Assembly (NCBI RefSeq): GCF_038446955.1
Contig: NZ_CP151803.1
Location: 6,324,001 to 6,388,000, forward strand
Direction: 5' to 3'
Length of the DNA: 64,000 bases
Source of the DNA: Pedobacter sp. FW305-3-2-15-E-R2A2
GTDB lineage: Bacteria > Bacteroidota > Bacteroidia > Sphingobacteriales > Sphingobacteriaceae
The position numbers were made by a program, and so were the translations under genes. The notes under the pieces were generated by a model. It searched no databases. It was not told the origin of the DNA and saw nothing but the letters and a program-made list of their open reading frames with translations. This document shows positions 1 through 8,106 of this stretch, piece by piece (within the stretch, counting starts at the first letter, position 1; every line of letters begins with the position of its first letter).

Positions 1-9
1 TACCGCACC
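1..9 (-). tRNA. tRNA 5' end, truncated by window edge
   Basis: The first nine bases are the complement of GGTGCGGTA, identical to the 5' end of the tRNA-Phe gene at 3074-3146. They are followed outward by a nearly identical promoter/leader block. The rest of the gene, including the anticodon, lies left of the window, so its identity (a second tRNA-Phe or another isoacceptor) cannot be read. Confidence 0.65.
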
Positions 10-42
10 GTTTTTTATTTCTTGTCCCGTTGTTTGGGATTG

Positions 43-72
43 CAAATGTAGGCTCTTTTTTCTAAAAACAAA
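43..72 (-). promoter_or_regulatory. Promoter of the truncated tRNA at the left edge
   Basis: Read on the minus strand, TTTG (69-72) is followed after 18 bp by TACATTTG (43-50), matching the Bacteroidota primary-sigma consensus TTG/TAnnTTTG. The leader between the -7 box and the tRNA contains a short TCCC...GGGA hairpin that is shared with the tRNA-Phe leader. Confidence 0.75.
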
Positions 73-112
73 ATCTTTTTTGAAAATAATTTAAAATACT
101 GATTTTGTTTCG

Positions 113-526
113 CTAATCTTCCAGAATTGCCGAACCGAAAGGGTTGTCTACCAGCCACAACCAGATTCCGGCTTCATTTCTCTTTAAAATGCAGGAAGTA
201 TGTCCATTCATCTCCAAAGGGTGACCATCCGGGGTTTTACCAGTCATGGTCCATTTATCCAGCCACATGGCGAGGTCCTCCACAATTGAAACATGTGCCG
301 CTGATCCGACGATTGAAGGCTTCAGTATGCACAAACTTTTCATCGCCATTTCAATTTGCTGCAAACCCTTCATTTCTTTACCACTGCGGTCTATATACAG
401 TCCCTGACTATCGAAACAACTTAATGCGTCTTCCACATTTCCGTTTTTCAGACAATTTCTAAAATACCCTACCGCGCCAGCTGGTATTTTTCTATCAAAT
501 TCTTCCATTGTATTTTTAGAGATCAT
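113..526 (-). CDS. NTF2-like / SnoaL-like domain protein
   Basis: This is a 137-residue cytosolic protein without a signal peptide or membrane segment. The size, the early motif NGNVEDALSCF (about residues 29-39), the GLQQIEMAM helix (about 54-62) and the tryptophan-rich C-terminal strands (WLDKW, IWLWLVDNPF) fit the cone-shaped NTF2/ketosteroid-isomerase-like fold, often annotated SnoaL-like or DUF4440. Members of this fold are small enzymes or ligand-binding proteins with very diverse substrates, so no reaction can be assigned. The gene lies alone between a tRNA promoter and a Crp-like regulator. The start at 526 is an ATG; a second ATG six codons in is an alternative. Confidence 0.6.
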   Translation of the reverse strand: MISKNTMEEFDRKIPAGAVGYFRNCLKNGNVEDALSCFDSQGLYIDRSGKEMKGLQQIEMAMKSLCILKPSIVGSAAHVSIVEDLAMWLDKWTMTGKTPDGHPLEMNGHTSCILKRNEAGIWLWLVDNPFGSAILED

Positions 527-667
527 TTCTCAGGATAAACCAGACACCTTATTAAGTTGTGTTAAGTAAAAAAACTTCTTAAAAGAGAACTAAGCAAGCC
601 TTGACCCCGCCACAAAACTCTGCAGAACTGCAGATATAAAAAATAACAATTGTTAGGAAAATGAACC

Positions 668-1231
668 TTAGCTTCTGATGCGGCTTAAAGATTCTGGTTT
701 CATTCCCAGATAAGAAGCAAGGTGCTGAACCGGAATATGCTGCACAAAATCCGGTTTTTCTTTGATTAATCTGGCATAACGTGCTTTACCTTTTAGCTTT
801 CCGAAGGTCAGGATTCTTTCTTCTTTTTTTAACAAAGCTGTCTTCAGGCATTTCATTCCAAACTGAATCCACCTGGGATCTTTTAAAGCTAAGGCCTCAA
901 AGGAAGATTCTGCAATCTTCACGACCAGGCAATCCGTAAGGCATTGAATATTTTCAAAAGAAGCTGCTCCTTTTAATATGCTGTACATTGACGCTGCAAA
1001 CTCTCCTTTTCCTAAAAGTTCAATCGTTACCTCCGTTCCATTTTCCGACAGGTAAAACGTACGTACATAACCATCCAGGATCAAAAAATAGTCCTTTGAC
1101 AAAGTGCCTTCCCGCAGCAGGAAATCCTTTTTCTTCTTTTTATAGAAAACAAAATGTGTTTTAATCTCTGAAAACTCCTCCAGGGGGAAATCAAAATTAT
1201 CTTTAAGACATTTCAGGAGCAATTCAATCAT
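668..1231 (-). CDS. Crp/Fnr-family transcriptional regulator
   Basis: The 187-residue protein has a cyclic-nucleotide-binding-type beta-roll (about residues 20-115, with the GTLSKDYFLILDGYVR turn), a long dimerisation helix (about 115-145) and a C-terminal helix-turn-helix (VQHLASYLGMKPESLSRIR). It stops directly after the recognition helix, as many short Bacteroidota members do. The phosphate-binding RxS signature of cAMP-binding Crp is not apparent, so the ligand is unknown. A -7 box TATCTTTG (1246-1253, minus strand) lies 14 bp before the ATG. The neighbours are an NTF2-like protein and a sulfatase, both on the same strand but with no clear functional link. Family assignment is firm; targets are unknown. 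Confidence 0.85.
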   Translation of the reverse strand: MIELLLKCLKDNFDFPLEEFSEIKTHFVFYKKKKKDFLLREGTLSKDYFLILDGYVRTFYLSENGTEVTIELLGKGEFAASMYSILKGAASFENIQCLTDCLVVKIAESSFEALALKDPRWIQFGMKCLKTALLKKEERILTFGKLKGKARYARLIKEKPDFVQHIPVQHLASYLGMKPESLSRIRS

Positions 1232-1275
1232 GCATTTATTTTATTCAAAGATAGTTTTTCAATTGGCTCATTGTC

Positions 1276-2832
1276 CTAGTTTCCGGTCAGGCCGGGCATG
1301 GATAATGTTTTTCCTGTCGCTTTTATTACCGGCATTGGGGCTTCCCATTCCTTGAGCTGAGTTCCCAGTTGCGCAGCCATAGTCCGCACCTTTTCGGGAT
1401 AAGCCGGGGCTTCATTCTTCTGCTCGCCGATGTCTTCTTTCAGGTTGTAAAGTTCGGTACTCCCATCACGCATGTTATAAATGAGCTTCCAGTCTCCTAC
1501 TCTGATGGCGCTTTTATAATTAATTCCAGGACCATCTTCCGGGATCCATTTGTTTGGAAAATGCCAGTATAAAGCCCGCTGATTGTCCGTATAATTCGCA
1601 TTCTTCAGAATCGGCACAAAGCTTTTTCCATCAATCTCCTGATGGGTTTTATAATTTTTGATGCCCGCCATTTCCAGTATCGTTGGAAAGAAATCTTCAA
1701 TAATGACATATTGTTTGGCTACGCTGGAAGGCTTTGTCAGCCCTGGCCATTTCACAATCATGGGCTCCCGGATCCCGCCTTCATTCAGCGAACCCTTGCC
1801 TGCCTTTAAGGGCAGATTTTGAGAATGTGCAATTCCGGCTCTTGGCGGCACCAGACTCAAGCCCCCATTGTCGCTCATGAAGATAATCACCGTATTCTGG
1901 TCTGCCTTTTTTGCTTTCAGATAATCCATGATATCGCCCAGACTTTTATCCATTCCCTCAATTAAAGAAGCATATTTTGCTTCTATAGGGGCCAATCCTG
2001 CAGCTATATATTTTTGATAGAACCGTTCATCCGCCTGAATCGGCGTATGAATGGCATAGTGGGCCATATTCAGGTAGAAAGGCTGTTTGTTCTTTATCGG
2101 GGCATCCAGTGCTTTCAGCGCTTCAAGAGTTAGGGCTTCGGTTAAAAACGTTTCTGTACCATAATACTCTTCCAGATCAGGTACCGATTGCAGGGTATTT
2201 TTGCCGGGCTTATTCCCATAAAAATCCTGTCCGTAATAACTTTGGGGATGTCCGGCGGCATGTCCCCCAATATTTACCATAAAGCCAAGGTTATAGGGAT
2301 TCGCACCCGGACTGCCGATGGATGCCCAATGTGCTTTCCCCACGTGTATGGTAAAATACCCTGCTTCCTTTAAGAGCTGAGGATAAGGAGTTGCATAAAT
2401 CGTATTGGGAATGCCGGGTTTCGGGCTCAGACCGCTATAATTCCAGGTTGCCGGCAAGAATTGTTCATCGTCGTTATCGGAAGAAACGTTATGTTGTGGT
2501 GATGTCCAGTTGGTCACTTTATGATGTGCTGCATTCATCCCGCTGATCAGGCTGATTCTGGTTGGTGTACATACCGGTGTGGCATAAGCGTTCGTAAATT
2601 TCATACCTTCTTTTGCCAGGCGTTCCATATTTGGGGTATGGTAACGTTTATTTAAGGGTGTGGTTTGCGTCCAGAAAGGCAGGGAAGTATCTTGCCAGCC
2701 CATATCATCCACCAGGAAAACAATCACATTAGGTTTTTGCTGCGTATACCCGGGTACACTAAAAAGCAAGGTCATGAATAAAATAAGGACAAATTCCTTC
2801 CCCTGGTGCTTCATAAACTGAGATCTGATCAT
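1276..2832 (-). CDS. Secreted Cys-type sulfatase (arylsulfatase family S1)
   Basis: The protein (518 residues) has an N-terminal signal peptide (about residues 12-31), then a type I sulfatase domain. It opens with the metal-binding VDDMG (D42, D43) and carries the active-site motif C88-T-P90-T-R92, in which the cysteine must be oxidised to formylglycine. Further family marks are the KAHW stretch, MSDNGG and GKGSLNEGGIREP. It should hydrolyse a sulfate ester in the periplasm or outside the cell; whether the substrate is a glycan or a small molecule is not evident. No SusC/SusD or glycosidase is adjacent, and no sulfatase-maturating enzyme is seen here. A second ATG seven codons in could be the true start, just before the signal peptide. 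Confidence 0.9.
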   Translation of the reverse strand: MIRSQFMKHQGKEFVLILFMTLLFSVPGYTQQKPNVIVFLVDDMGWQDTSLPFWTQTTPLNKRYHTPNMERLAKEGMKFTNAYATPVCTPTRISLISGMNAAHHKVTNWTSPQHNVSSDNDDEQFLPATWNYSGLSPKPGIPNTIYATPYPQLLKEAGYFTIHVGKAHWASIGSPGANPYNLGFMVNIGGHAAGHPQSYYGQDFYGNKPGKNTLQSVPDLEEYYGTETFLTEALTLEALKALDAPIKNKQPFYLNMAHYAIHTPIQADERFYQKYIAAGLAPIEAKYASLIEGMDKSLGDIMDYLKAKKADQNTVIIFMSDNGGLSLVPPRAGIAHSQNLPLKAGKGSLNEGGIREPMIVKWPGLTKPSSVAKQYVIIEDFFPTILEMAGIKNYKTHQEIDGKSFVPILKNANYTDNQRALYWHFPNKWIPEDGPGINYKSAIRVGDWKLIYNMRDGSTELYNLKEDIGEQKNEAPAYPEKVRTMAAQLGTQLKEWEAPMPVIKATGKTLSMPGLTGN

Positions 2833-2933
2833 GTTAAAATTGGAAGGTACAAAAATTTAAATTCCGCGGGTCTGAACAAAGGGAAAATTTAAGGGGGCAA
2901 CTGAAGAAATGAAGAAGATGATGGGAAAATTAA

Positions 2934-3019
2934 TGGTGGGGGGAGAAGGATTCGAACCTTCGAAGTCTTGCGACAACAGAGTTACAGTCTGTCCCATTTG
3001 GCCACTCTGGTATCCCCCC
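2934..3019 (-). tRNA. tRNA-Tyr (GTA), CCA encoded
   Basis: The minus strand folds as a type II tRNA. It has acceptor GGGGGGA paired with TCCCCCC, T-arm GAAGG-TTCGAAT-CCTTC, a long variable arm and anticodon GTA within CAGACTGTAACTCTG. The discriminator A is followed by a genome-encoded CCA. It lies 54 bp downstream of tRNA-Phe on the same strand. Confidence 0.95.
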
Positions 3020-3041
3020 ATTTTCCATGAATTAAAACAAG

Positions 3042-3067
3042 AAAGCTTCAGATTGCGCTGAAGCTTT
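3042..3067. terminator. Hairpin between tRNA-Phe and tRNA-Tyr
   Basis: This is a perfect 10-bp inverted repeat, AAAGCTTCAG and CTGAAGCTTT, with a six-base loop. On the minus strand it is followed by TCTTGTTTT. It could terminate or process the tRNA-Phe transcript before tRNA-Tyr. With only 54 bp between the two tRNAs, a processing or attenuator role is as likely as full termination. Confidence 0.5.
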
Positions 3068-3073
3068 TTGAAG

Positions 3074-3146
3074 TGGTGTGGGCCGGGATCGAACCGGCGA
3101 CACAAGGATTTTCAGTCCTTTGCTCTACCGACTGAGCTACCGCACC
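3074..3146 (-). tRNA. tRNA-Phe (GAA), CCA not encoded
   Basis: The minus strand gives a 73-base type I tRNA with anticodon GAA in AAGGA-CTGAAAA-TCCTT, D-loop AGTCGGTAGA and T-arm GCCGG-TTCGATC-CCGGC. The acceptor GGTGCGG pairs with CCACACC except for a C5/A68 mismatch. The discriminator A is followed by CTT, so CCA must be added after transcription, unlike the neighbouring tRNA-Tyr. Confidence 0.95.
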
Positions 3147-3175
3147 ATTTAACCTTGTCCCCTCGTTTGGGATTG

Positions 3176-3205
3176 CAAATGTAGTGTCTTTTTTCAAAAA
3201 ACAAA
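3176..3205 (-). promoter_or_regulatory. Promoter of the tRNA-Phe/tRNA-Tyr genes
   Basis: TTTG (3202-3205), an 18-bp spacer and TACATTTG (3176-3183) on the minus strand match the Bacteroidota promoter consensus. The block 3154-3205 is 47/52 identical to 21-72. Confidence 0.8.
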
Positions 3206-3320
3206 TTAATTCTTAATATTTTATTTAAAACCCGTCTAAATTTAAATTTTATGCATGCATAGTAATTTGTTTTACCGGATTTGTTTTAACTTAGCAACAC
3301 TATAACAGATCTTCAAAAAA

Positions 3321-4616
3321 ATGGTGTTACAAATCCTATTTATAGCAATTGCATTGGCAGGGGTCGCCTTGTTCAGTTATAACTTAAAGAAAGTTATCCG
3401 CAACATTCGAATTGGAAGGGCGGCAAACAGAACCGATCAACCGCAAAAAAGAATGATGACCATGGTCAAAGTTGCGCTTGGACAGACGAAAATGTTCTTT
3501 CGTCCTATCCCAGCCTTTCTGCATTTGATTGTTTATGCCGGCTTTGTCATCATCAATATCGAAGTATTGGAGATCATGATCGACGGTATTTTCGGCACTC
3601 ACCGTGTTTTCGGTGGCTTGGGTGCTTTGTATAATTTCCTTATTGCTTCTTTTGAAATCCTTGCCCTTGGCGTATGGCTCGGTTGTGCCATCTTCCTGGT
3701 GAGGAGAAATATCATTAAACTGAAAAGGTTTAGCGGCGTAGAGATGACCAGCTGGCCGAAATCTGATGCCAATTACATCCTGATTACCGAGATCTTATTG
3801 ATGACGGCTTTCTTAGTGATGAATGCTGCAGATGCAAAACTACAGGCCATGGGTGCCGCACATTATACTGCAGTAGGATCTTTCCCGGTGAGTCAGTTTC
3901 TGATGAACCTGTTGCCAGGTACTGAAGGCGCTTTAATTGCAATTGAAAGAGGCTGCTGGTGGTTCCACATTATCGGGATATTTGGTTTCTTAAACTACCT
4001 TCCTTATTCCAAACATTTCCACATCATGTTTGCCTTTCCCAATACTTATTTCTCTAATCTGGAGCCTAAAGGGGAGTTCAGCAATATGCAGAGTGTTACG
4101 AATGAAGTAAAGGCCATGTTAGACCCTTCCTTTAGCCCTCCTGAGCCCGACGGAAGCAAGTTTGGAGCTAAAGATGTGAATGACCTGACCTGGGTAAACC
4201 TGATGAACGCCTATACCTGCACAGAATGCGGAAGGTGTACTTCTGTATGTCCGGCAAACATTACCGGAAAACTGCTTTCTCCACGTAAAATCATGATGGA
4301 TACCCGCGACAGGCTGGAGGAAGTCGGAAAAAATATTGATAAAACCGGAAACGGCTTTGATGATGGAAAGTCTTTAATAGACACTTACATCAGCAGGGAA
4401 GAAATATGGGCATGTACCAGTTGCAATGCCTGCACACAGGCCTGCCCGATCAACATTGATCCTTTGGCGATCATTACTGAGCTGAGAAGATATGCCGTAA
4501 TGGAAGAATCGCAGGCTCCGGCCAGTATCAATGCCATGCTGGGTAACATTGAGAACAATGGTGCTCCATGGAAATATTCTCCGGCAGACCGGTTGAACTG
4601 GGCCAAAGAAAGTTAA
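3321..4616 (+). CDS. Membrane (Fe-S)-binding oxidoreductase subunit, HdrC/NarI-like plus 2[4Fe-4S]
   Basis: The 431-residue protein has about five hydrophobic segments in its first 250 residues, with histidines (FLHLIVYAGF, WWFHIIGIFGF, SKHFHIMFAF) that resemble heme-b ligands of NarI-like anchors. A cytosolic region follows with two ferredoxin motifs, CTECGRCTSVCP and CTSCNACTQACP. This architecture belongs to the heterodisulfide-reductase/GlpC-type electron-transfer proteins common in Bacteroidota. It probably passes electrons between the quinone pool and a cytosolic partner. The next gene, 31 bp downstream, encodes the matching cysteine-rich CCG-domain protein, so the two probably form one complex. 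The electron donor and acceptor are unknown. Confidence 0.8.
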   Translation: MVLQILFIAIALAGVALFSYNLKKVIRNIRIGRAANRTDQPQKRMMTMVKVALGQTKMFFRPIPAFLHLIVYAGFVIINIEVLEIMIDGIFGTHRVFGGLGALYNFLIASFEILALGVWLGCAIFLVRRNIIKLKRFSGVEMTSWPKSDANYILITEILLMTAFLVMNAADAKLQAMGAAHYTAVGSFPVSQFLMNLLPGTEGALIAIERGCWWFHIIGIFGFLNYLPYSKHFHIMFAFPNTYFSNLEPKGEFSNMQSVTNEVKAMLDPSFSPPEPDGSKFGAKDVNDLTWVNLMNAYTCTECGRCTSVCPANITGKLLSPRKIMMDTRDRLEEVGKNIDKTGNGFDDGKSLIDTYISREEIWACTSCNACTQACPINIDPLAIITELRRYAVMEESQAPASINAMLGNIENNGAPWKYSPADRLNWAKES

Positions 4617-4647
4617 TCAAAATATTAAATCTGATATTAGAGCTAAG

Positions 4648-5448
4648 ATGAGCGAGCAACTAAATTTTGAAGTGCCAACAATGGCAGAACTGTTAGCCAA
4701 AGGCGAAGAACCTGAAATCCTGTTTTGGGTAGGTTGTGCCGGAAGTTATGATGAAAGGGCGCAGAAAACCACTCGTGATATCTGTAAGATCCTACACCAT
4801 GTAGGCATGAAATATGCAGTTCTTGGAACGGAAGAAAGCTGTACCGGAGACCCTGCAAAAAGGGCAGGAAATGAATTCCTGTTCCAGATGCAGGCCATGA
4901 CCAATATCGAAGTACTCAACGCCTATAACATCAAAAAGATCGTTACCGGATGTCCGCATTGTTTCAATACGATCAAAAACGAATATCCCGGACTTGGCGG
5001 AACCTATGAAGTGATTCATCATACTCAGCTCATCCAGGACCTGATCAATGATGGCAAGCTAAAAGCTGAAGGCGGAGAGAGTTTCAAAGGTAAAAAGATC
5101 ACTTACCATGACCCTTGCTATCTGGGCCGCGGAAACGGAGTGTATGAAGCACCACGCAAAGCGCTTGAAGTACTGGATGCCCAGCTGGTAGAAATGAAAC
5201 GCTGTAAATCCAACGGTTTATGCTGTGGTGCCGGTGGTGCCCAGATGTTTAAAGAACCGGAAAAAGGGAATAAAGACATCAATATTGAAAGAATTGAAGA
5301 GGCTTTGGAAACTCAGCCACAGGTAATTGCGGCCTCCTGCCCTTTCTGTATGACCATGCTTCGCGATGGGGTTAAACTGAAAGATCAGGACCAGAACGTA
5401 CAGGTATTGGATATTGCAGAAATTACAGCCAGAGCAAATGGCTTGTAA
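4648..5448 (+). CDS. Cysteine-rich CCG-domain (Fe-S)-binding protein, HdrB/LutA-like
   Basis: The 266-residue soluble protein has the duplicated cysteine-rich domain of HdrB, GlpC and LutA. The first half has WVGCAGSYDERAQ and later TGCPHCFNT. The second half has HDPCYLGRGNGVYEAPR, then GLCCGAGGAQMF and SCPFCMTML. Such domains bind an unusual iron-sulfur cluster or zinc and act as the redox partner of a ferredoxin-type subunit. The preceding gene supplies that subunit with its membrane anchor. The stop codon overlaps the start of the next gene by 11 bp, so the metallo-hydrolase is probably co-translated. No substrate is apparent. Confidence 0.8.
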   Translation: MSEQLNFEVPTMAELLAKGEEPEILFWVGCAGSYDERAQKTTRDICKILHHVGMKYAVLGTEESCTGDPAKRAGNEFLFQMQAMTNIEVLNAYNIKKIVTGCPHCFNTIKNEYPGLGGTYEVIHHTQLIQDLINDGKLKAEGGESFKGKKITYHDPCYLGRGNGVYEAPRKALEVLDAQLVEMKRCKSNGLCCGAGGAQMFKEPEKGNKDINIERIEEALETQPQVIAASCPFCMTMLRDGVKLKDQDQNVQVLDIAEITARANGL

Positions 5449-6235
5449 TACCCTCTTCATCGCTTCCCTGAATTCGGGCAGCAACGGCAATTGCTACTAT
5501 GTCGGAAACGATAAAGAAGCCGTACTGATCGATGCCGGTATCTCCTGCAGGGAAACAGAAAAGAGAATGTTAAGACTGGGCCTGAACATGGATAAGGTGA
5601 AGGCCATCTTTATTTCTCACGAACATACCGACCATATTAAGGGGCTTGCTGTCCTGTCTGCTAAATTCAATTTACCAGTTTACATCACTCCCGGTACTTT
5701 GAGCGGCTGCAGGTTTAACCTGAGAACAGATTTAGTCCGGACACTTTTAAGTCATCAAAGCGTACAGGTAGGAGACCTGAACATCAGCAGTTTCCTGAAG
5801 TTACACGATGCTGCTGAACCACATAGCTTCCTGGTTTCCTGCGGAGACACTAAAGTAGGTATATTTACAGACCTTGGAGCAGTATGCGGGGAGCTGACCA
5901 GCCATTTCCAGCAGTGTCATGCTGCATTTCTGGAGACCAATTATGATGATGACCTTTTAAGTAAAAGTGCTTACCCTTATTTCCTGAAGAAACGCATCAG
6001 CGGAGGAATGGGTCACTTGTCCAATAAACAGGCCCTGGATCTTTTTATCGCACACAAGCCTTCCTTTATGAGCCACCTGCTCTTATCGCATCTTTCCAAA
6101 GACAACAACTGTCCGGAGCTCGCAGCAAACTTATTCAGGGAACATGCCAATGGAACAGAGATCATTGTGGCTTCCAGATATGAAGAAACGGCTGTTTATA
6201 CTATTTTTGAACCGGTAGCAGTGCATTCATTTTAA
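5438..6235 (+). CDS. MBL-fold metallo-hydrolase, YycJ/WalJ-like
   Basis: The protein is a 265-residue cytosolic metallo-beta-lactamase-fold enzyme. It starts ASLNSGSNGNCYYVGN, continues with LIDAGISCRETEKR and the metal motif ISHEHTDHIKGL, and ends with GHLSNKQAL and LLSHLSKDN, the order seen in YycJ/WalJ proteins. Those proteins are thought to be DNA- or RNA-processing hydrolases linked to cell-wall and DNA-damage phenotypes. I chose the ATG at 5438 over an upstream in-frame ATG because the conserved domain begins immediately after it; it overlaps the previous gene by 11 bp. The 3' end overlaps the convergent gene at 6201 by 35 bp. Confidence 0.8.
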   Translation: MACNTLFIASLNSGSNGNCYYVGNDKEAVLIDAGISCRETEKRMLRLGLNMDKVKAIFISHEHTDHIKGLAVLSAKFNLPVYITPGTLSGCRFNLRTDLVRTLLSHQSVQVGDLNISSFLKLHDAAEPHSFLVSCGDTKVGIFTDLGAVCGELTSHFQQCHAAFLETNYDDDLLSKSAYPYFLKKRISGGMGHLSNKQALDLFIAHKPSFMSHLLLSHLSKDNNCPELAANLFREHANGTEIIVASRYEETAVYTIFEPVAVHSF

Positions 6236-6692
6236 CCAGCCGCTCGGAAAGATCAGACAAATCCTGAGTTTTCATATTTTTCACCGGAATGGTCATAAAG
6301 CAAGCCATGCTGTCTACATCTCCGCCTATCTTATCATTATAGGTCTGTACAATTACATCTTCTCCTTTTGTACGCAGAAAAAGATCACCGCTTTCGCCAG
6401 TTTCATCGGTCCCCTGATAGTCCAATCCTTTGAATTTGATCAGGTTAAAAGAGAAATATTCTACTTTCCCACTGGAGAAGTAACGCTTGTACCGGCAGAA
6501 GCCACTGTTGGTAACATTTAATTCGTAGCGCTTAATTTCCTTTTCCTCCCTACTGCTGTCATAATGTTCAGACAGTATTTTTTGAAGGTAGGCAATCTCT
6601 TCATCCAGAGCCATTTTAGCAGAAAAAGCCGTAAATATAACGCATGACAATGCGCAAAGGCATATTGTTAAGTTTAATGTAAACTTTTTCAT
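6201..6692 (-). CDS. Secreted hypothetical protein
   Basis: This 163-residue protein of unknown function has an N-terminal signal peptide (about residues 1-25, ending near FTAFSA) and otherwise mixed polar sequence with strand-forming stretches (EYFSFNLIKF, GDLFLRTKGEDVIVQTYN). I recognise no family. The track start at 6695 would be GTG; the ATG directly after it is preferred. The last 35 bp overlap the convergent metallo-hydrolase gene tail to tail. The 51 bp between its start and the divergent gene at 6744 must hold both promoters. Confidence 0.65.
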   Translation of the reverse strand: MKKFTLNLTICLCALSCVIFTAFSAKMALDEEIAYLQKILSEHYDSSREEKEIKRYELNVTNSGFCRYKRYFSSGKVEYFSFNLIKFKGLDYQGTDETGESGDLFLRTKGEDVIVQTYNDKIGGDVDSMACFMTIPVKNMKTQDLSDLSERLVKMNALLPVQK

Positions 6693-6743
6693 CACGTTCC
6701 TATTTTAGAAAAATCAATTTAAATATTTTACTAAATTTGGAGT

Positions 6744-7223
6744 ATGAGTTTTTCTCCACAATCAAAAGTTTGGGTATACCAAAGTAACCGTGCGTTTACT
6801 GACAACGAAGTAACGTCAATTCAGCAAAAGCTGAACGATTTTGCCGCGCAATGGAAAGCGCATGGCCATCAGCTGAATGCTAAAGCCGAAGTATTACATC
6901 ATTTTTTCATTGTATTTACCGTGGATGAAGCCAGTGCCGGCGTGACCGGATGCTCTATAGATGCTTCTGTGAGAATCATAAAAGAAATAGAGCAGGAATA
7001 TAAAGTGGACCTTTTCGACAGGTTCAATATGGCCTACAAGGTAGATGACAAAGTGATTGTAACCAATAAGGAAGATTTCGAAACCCTGGTGAGCATCAAA
7101 AAGGTAGGCCCGAAGACGGTTGTATTTAACAACCTTGTTCAGACACTGGACGAATTCCAGAACAAATGGGAAGTTCCTTTTGAACAAAGCTGGCACAGCA
7201 AAGTGTTTGCACACCTGCTGTAA
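6744..7223 (+). CDS. Conserved Bacteroidota protein (often mislabelled ABC transporter ATPase)
   Basis: The 159-residue soluble protein contains FSPQSKVWVYQSNRAFT at the start, LNDFAAQWKAHG, and ASVRIIKEIEQEYKVDLFDR. I recognise this as a small conserved Bacteroidota family that databases often call ABC transporter ATPase. No Walker A, Walker B or LSGGQ motif is present, so the label is not supported by sequence. The function is unknown. A -7 box TAAATTTG (6732-6739) ends four bases before the ATG, implying a leaderless or nearly leaderless transcript. Confidence 0.75.
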   Translation: MSFSPQSKVWVYQSNRAFTDNEVTSIQQKLNDFAAQWKAHGHQLNAKAEVLHHFFIVFTVDEASAGVTGCSIDASVRIIKEIEQEYKVDLFDRFNMAYKVDDKVIVTNKEDFETLVSIKKVGPKTVVFNNLVQTLDEFQNKWEVPFEQSWHSKVFAHLL

Positions 7224-7239
7224 CCGGGCTTTGTAACTT

Positions 7240-8097
7240 TTACTTCGTATAAAAAGTATCTCCTTCTGTATACAGGCTAAACTGCAAGCCCTCCATTTTC
7301 AGGTGTTGTGATTTCGTGACCTTTAATTTCAGAGGATTGGCGATTCTCAGTACCTGACTCTCTCCGGCTACCCTGATCTTTTTCTGTTTAACGATGATGG
7401 CGGTGCCCTCATCAATACCGATACAATCAAAACCGGGATGTGCCGCCAAAGCAGAGATCAATCGGTTATACCGGCTCCGCTTTACAAAGTGCTGGTCGAT
7501 GATCACGGAATCCAATAAGCCAAGACCTTCCTGAAATTCCACATTGCCAAAGCGCAGCTGATCAAATGTGGCTTTATAAGCCGTATCACCAAGAAGCTGT
7601 TCTCCCGTAATCATGTACTTGCTCATCACTGCAGCTCCGGCACTTGTACCGGCCACCGTTGCACCATTCTGATAAGCCTGATGAATCGCTTTGTAAACCG
7701 GGGTATTCAATACCACCTTCATAAAACGGTTCTGATCGCCTCCGGTAATGTAAATTAAACGCGCTCCGGTTAAAGAATCCAGCCATTTCCGGTCATTTAC
7801 CGTTGAAGCATCAAAATTAAAACAAGCAATGTGATTGTGGGTGGCTACTGACAATTCCTGTTGAATCGCTTCAAAAGAACGTTCAGGAAAACCACTGGAC
7901 ATCGGCAAAACTACCACATAGTCTTTTGCCTTCATATCAGCCGTTTTAATGAGCTCCTGAATTAATTCAGGGGATTTATCCCCACCACCAATAATAAACA
8001 GACTGCCCTTCGCTGCAGGCCGCTGCTGGGCAATAGCCAACAAGGAGGTAAGTACCCATACACAAGCCAGCAAAGGCTTTATAAATAAAAATTTCAT
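7240..8097 (-). CDS. cphB: Secreted cyanophycinase (peptidase family S51)
   Basis: The protein (285 residues) has a signal peptide (about 1-24) and then a complete S51 domain beginning GSLFIIGGGD. The catalytic nucleophile is S152 in GTSAGAA, with H203 in DQHFVKRSRYNRL and E230 in GIDEGTAIIV, matching the Ser/His/Glu set of cyanophycinase. Cyanophycinases cut the polymer multi-L-arginyl-poly-L-aspartate into beta-Asp-Arg dipeptides. The signal peptide implies action outside the cytoplasm, on external polymer rather than a storage granule. It starts 9 bp after the isoaspartyl peptidase gene and appears to be the last gene of the sigma-FecR-SusC-SusD operon. Alternative: another S51 enzyme acting on alpha- or beta-aspartyl peptides. 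Confidence 0.88.
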   Translation of the reverse strand: MKFLFIKPLLACVWVLTSLLAIAQQRPAAKGSLFIIGGGDKSPELIQELIKTADMKAKDYVVVLPMSSGFPERSFEAIQQELSVATHNHIACFNFDASTVNDRKWLDSLTGARLIYITGGDQNRFMKVVLNTPVYKAIHQAYQNGATVAGTSAGAAVMSKYMITGEQLLGDTAYKATFDQLRFGNVEFQEGLGLLDSVIIDQHFVKRSRYNRLISALAAHPGFDCIGIDEGTAIIVKQKKIRVAGESQVLRIANPLKLKVTKSQHLKMEGLQFSLYTEGDTFYTK

Positions 8098-8106
8098 GAG
8101 GAAGCC

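Noticed and set aside
127..462. 111-codon plus-strand open frame
   Set aside because: Antisense to the NTF2-like gene, with no recognisable motif or promoter.
2857..3105. 82-codon minus-strand open frame
   Set aside because: It runs through both tRNA-Tyr and part of tRNA-Phe; the composition is that of the tRNAs, not of a gene.
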